A DNA stretch of 8,489 bases, taken from Bacteroidales bacterium UBA755. Lineage in GTDB: Bacteria; Bacteroidota; Bacteroidia; Bacteroidales; UBA932. Of this stretch, positions 6,963-8,489 are shown one piece after another. The number at the start of each line of letters is the position of its first letter. The stretch's first letter is position 1. The stretch covers positions 1 to 8,489 of the forward strand of contig DBKH01000069.1 in NCBI GenBank assembly GCA_002297815.1. Direction: 5' to 3'. The notes under the pieces were generated by a model. It was given only the letters and a program-made list of their open reading frames with translations, had not been told where the DNA came from and searched no databases. The position numbers and the translations under genes are program-made.

Positions 6963-8219
6963 TTATATTGCAAGTGAATCAATTACATATCGATAATGTC
7001 TAAATGTCGAATCCAATGCCGACATGTTTTCAGGCTTGATCGGTTCGGACGGTGGAGAATCCATCTTCAAAGGATTGATCGGAGTGCCGTTTTTCCACAC
7101 CCGGAAATCCAGATGAGGCCCTGTGGACATTCCTGTGGAACCGACATAGCCGATGACATCTCCTTGACGTACCCGTACCCCGGCCTTGATTCCGGCTCCG
7201 TAGCGAGAAAGATGCATGTAACTGGTGGTATAAACCGAGTTATGCCTGACTTTCACCGTGTTTCCTCCTCCGTTTGTCCAACCGGCGCTAATGACGGTGC
7301 CATCACCGATAGTCATCACAGGAGTACCGGTAGGGGCCGCATAATCCACAGCGGTGTGTGCCCGCACCTTCCCGGTGACAGGATGCTTCCGATGATAGGA
7401 GAAGCCGGAGCTGATCCTCGTGAATTTCAAAGGAGCCTTGAGGAAAGCTTTACGGAGACTCTCCCCTTTCTCGTTCCAATAAAGGTTGCCGTTGTCCCCC
7501 TGATCAAACATAATCGCGGGAATCATCTTCCCGTCCCTGACAAACTCCGCATAATAGATTGTGTCAACGGCTATTATCTCGTCATCACATTTTCTCTGCT
7601 CGTACAGTACCCTGAAACGGTCCCCCGGTTGCAGACCGAAGAAATCAACCGACCATGCGTAGATCTCAGAAAGCGGCACAATCAACTGAGGAGAGATTCC
7701 GGCTGCAAGCATGTCATTCCAAAGAGATGATTTAATGGTCACATCAGCGTACTCACGTGTGCTCTCGACAGGCTTCGTCCAGCTCCAGACCTTGAATGGT
7801 TCGGAAGTTCTGAAGATTACCCTGTCTATCTTGTTGCGCTCGTAAACGACATATTTCAAAGCAGGCCCGTCAGTGCTTCCGGTTCCGGTCGTGTCGAATT
7901 GGTAGTAAGCCTGGACCTTGTTGCCCGCGCGCATCTTCCTCACATCGAAGACTGTGTCGCAGGCCTGCGCCACCTTCATGGCATCATTCATCGAAAGCCC
8001 CAACCGGTTCATCAGCACAGTGAATGACTCGCCATTTCTGACAACTTCCTCGGCAAGGTCAAGGGAATCCGGCCAAAAGCCCATGGGAGGTAGCGTATCT
8101 TTCACTTCCTCAACGATTTCCGTCTCATTGTCCTGCACCTTCTTCTTGCATCCGGATAAGGCCAGAACGAGGGCAAAGGCAAAAAAAACAAAAAGAATAT
8201 AAAGATTTTTTCTTTGCAT
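6963..8219 (-). CDS. M23-family (LytM-type) peptidoglycan peptidase lipoprotein, altered zinc motif
   Basis: The 418-residue protein begins MQRKNLYILFVFFAFALVLA and then SGC, a lipoprotein signal with Cys24 lipidated. An upstream ATG at 8351 stays in frame but would add 44 residues ahead of the signal and cross the promoter, so I reject it. Residues 50-255 resemble the LysM/OapA-like leader region of envelope M23 proteins (NGESFTVLMNRLGLS). The M23 domain covers about 268-385: HTAVD supplies zinc ligands His288 and Asp292, YMHLS holds His336, and GPHLDFRVW holds His369. The usual H-x-H is here H-x-D (Asp371), so one expected zinc ligand is Asp. It could be an active endopeptidase with altered metal binding, or a degenerate domain that regulates other hydrolases, as EnvC and NlpD do. 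It is first in a four-gene block. Confidence 0.93.
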   Translation of the reverse strand: MQRKNLYILFVFFAFALVLALSGCKKKVQDNETEIVEEVKDTLPPMGFWPDSLDLAEEVVRNGESFTVLMNRLGLSMNDAMKVAQACDTVFDVRKMRAGNKVQAYYQFDTTGTGSTDGPALKYVVYERNKIDRVIFRTSEPFKVWSWTKPVESTREYADVTIKSSLWNDMLAAGISPQLIVPLSEIYAWSVDFFGLQPGDRFRVLYEQRKCDDEIIAVDTIYYAEFVRDGKMIPAIMFDQGDNGNLYWNEKGESLRKAFLKAPLKFTRISSGFSYHRKHPVTGKVRAHTAVDYAAPTGTPVMTIGDGTVISAGWTNGGGNTVKVRHNSVYTTSYMHLSRYGAGIKAGVRVRQGDVIGYVGSTGMSTGPHLDFRVWKNGTPINPLKMDSPPSEPIKPENMSALDSTFRHYRYVIDSLAI

Positions 8220-8228
8220 AAATGCAAA
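8213..8228. promoter_or_regulatory. Palindrome over the -7 box and start codon
   Basis: TTTGCAT (8213-8219) and ATGCAAA (8222-8228) form a perfect inverted repeat with a 2-base spacer. It covers the peptidase start codon and half of the putative -7 box, so a bound protein would block initiation. It may also be chance in an AT-rich region. Confidence 0.3.
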
Positions 8229-8254
8229 TTTAAGAAAAACCCCTGCGAAACAAG
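8225..8254 (-). promoter_or_regulatory. Bacteroidetes-type promoter for the peptidase operon
   Basis: On the - strand TAAATTTG (complement of 8225-8232) matches the Bacteroidetes -7 consensus TAnnTTTG exactly. CTTG (complement of 8251-8254) lies 18 bases upstream, near the -33 consensus TTTG. Only five bases (CATTT) separate the -7 box from the ATG at 8219, so transcription would start at or next to the start codon. Confidence 0.6.
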
Positions 8255-8267
8255 AAGTTAATCGAAA

Positions 8268-8304
8268 AAAATTGGCCAATTTTGCATTCCATAAAAAATT
8301 GGCC
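8268..8304. promoter_or_regulatory. Possible operator: perfect palindrome plus half-repeat
   Basis: AAAATTGGCCAATTTT (8268-8283) is a perfect 16-base palindrome between the divergent promoters. The half AAAATTGGCC recurs at 8295-8304, 27 bases further on. Placement between two divergent genes suits a regulator-binding site; the regulator is not identified. Confidence 0.35.
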
Positions 8305-8309
8305 GACTG

Positions 8310-8339
8310 ATTGCAATAATTTGACTTTTTGGAATTTTG
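8310..8339 (+). promoter_or_regulatory. Candidate promoter for the divergent right-edge gene
   Basis: GAATTTTG (8332-8339) matches the -7 consensus TAnnTTTG at all but the first base, and ATTG (8310-8313) lies 18 bases upstream as a -33-like element. Transcription would start near 8345, leaving a leader of about 30 bases. A weaker alternative is TAATTTG at 8317-8323. Confidence 0.35.
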
Positions 8340-8373
8340 TAATGACGGCAAGATTGAATTAACTAAACTTTAT

Positions 8374-8489
8374 ATGAACATGAGATGTCTTAACCGATTG
8401 ATCACAGCCACGATTTCTATGTTGCTGGCATTAACGATCGCAGGAAGCCTTCATGCCCAGCCCCAACGGACAAGAGTCACCGTGAGCGG
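8374..8489 (+). CDS. Secreted protein, N-terminal fragment
   Basis: Translation from ATG 8374 gives 38 complete codons before the window ends: MNMRCLNRL, a hydrophobic core (ITATISMLLALTIAG), then SLHAQ, a convincing signal peptide with likely cleavage after HA. ATG 8380 is an alternative start two codons later. The first mature residues, QPQRTRVTVSG, recall the start of carboxypeptidase-like N-terminal domains of SusC/TonB-dependent receptors (typically VxGxVxD), but too little is present to name it. The gene is divergent from the peptidase operon with 154 bases between their starts, so the two may share regulatory sites. Confidence 0.7.
   Translation, partial: MNMRCLNRLITATISMLLALTIAGSLHAQPQRTRVTVS

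Noticed and set aside
6996..7730. Open frame of 244 codons on the + strand
   Set aside because: It is antisense to the M23 gene, whose signal peptide and motifs are clear; no domain is visible in this frame.
7765..7774. TCGACAGGCT, a 10-base match to the core of the 4524-4548 repeat
   Set aside because: The flanking GGTCACT/AGTGACC arms are absent and the codons fit an ordinary protein stretch (PVEST), so it is probably chance.
8220..8351. Upstream ATG extending the M23 protein by 44 residues
   Set aside because: The extension would put a Cys/Asn/Phe-rich stretch ahead of a clear lipoprotein signal and would cross the promoter and palindromes.

Overview
The window looks like chromosome from a member of the Bacteroidales or a close Bacteroidetes relative. 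The signs are a LytS/LytTR-type two-component pair, Bacteroidetes-style lipoproteins, a purN with the Bacteroidetes-type active-site loop, weak or absent Shine-Dalgarno sequences, and a near-consensus Bacteroidetes promoter (TAnnTTTG at -7) in front of the peptidase gene. Base composition is moderate and even; there are no tRNA or rRNA genes, no transposase and no CRISPR array. Species cannot be fixed from the sequence alone.

Layout. On the + strand at the left edge is the C-terminal ATP-binding end of a sensor histidine kinase (1-301), followed 2 bases later by its LytTR response regulator (304-1107). A short convergent gap (1108-1239) filled with palindromic repeats separates them from a four-gene block on the - strand. 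Read in its own direction, that block is an M23-family lipoprotein peptidase (8219-6963), a family 3 glycoside hydrolase lipoprotein (6941-4593), a large MscS-type mechanosensitive channel (4488-1840) and purN (1833-1240). The gaps are 21, 104 and 6 bases, so one transcript is likely, starting at the promoter next to 8219. At the right edge a divergent + strand gene begins (8374), of which only a signal peptide and a few residues are visible.

How the genes fit together. The block is mostly about the cell envelope: a putative cell-wall hydrolase or regulator, a periplasmic beta-glucosidase-like enzyme, and a channel that releases osmotic pressure. It ends in a purine-biosynthesis gene tightly joined to the channel gene. 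The kinase/regulator pair is a separate unit and its signal is unknown.

The most unusual aspect is short palindromic repeats that appear to have entered protein-coding DNA. One 25-base family is present twice, in frame, in the linker of the LytTR regulator (peptide SVTEPAEVT twice) and twice more as an inverted pair between the hydrolase and channel genes. A second palindromic family forms a tandem 50-base repeat whose second copy supplies the last codons and stop of purN. A third GC-rich palindrome/direct repeat lies in a His-rich periplasmic loop of the channel. This resembles, in principle, the palindromic elements known to insert in Rickettsia genes.
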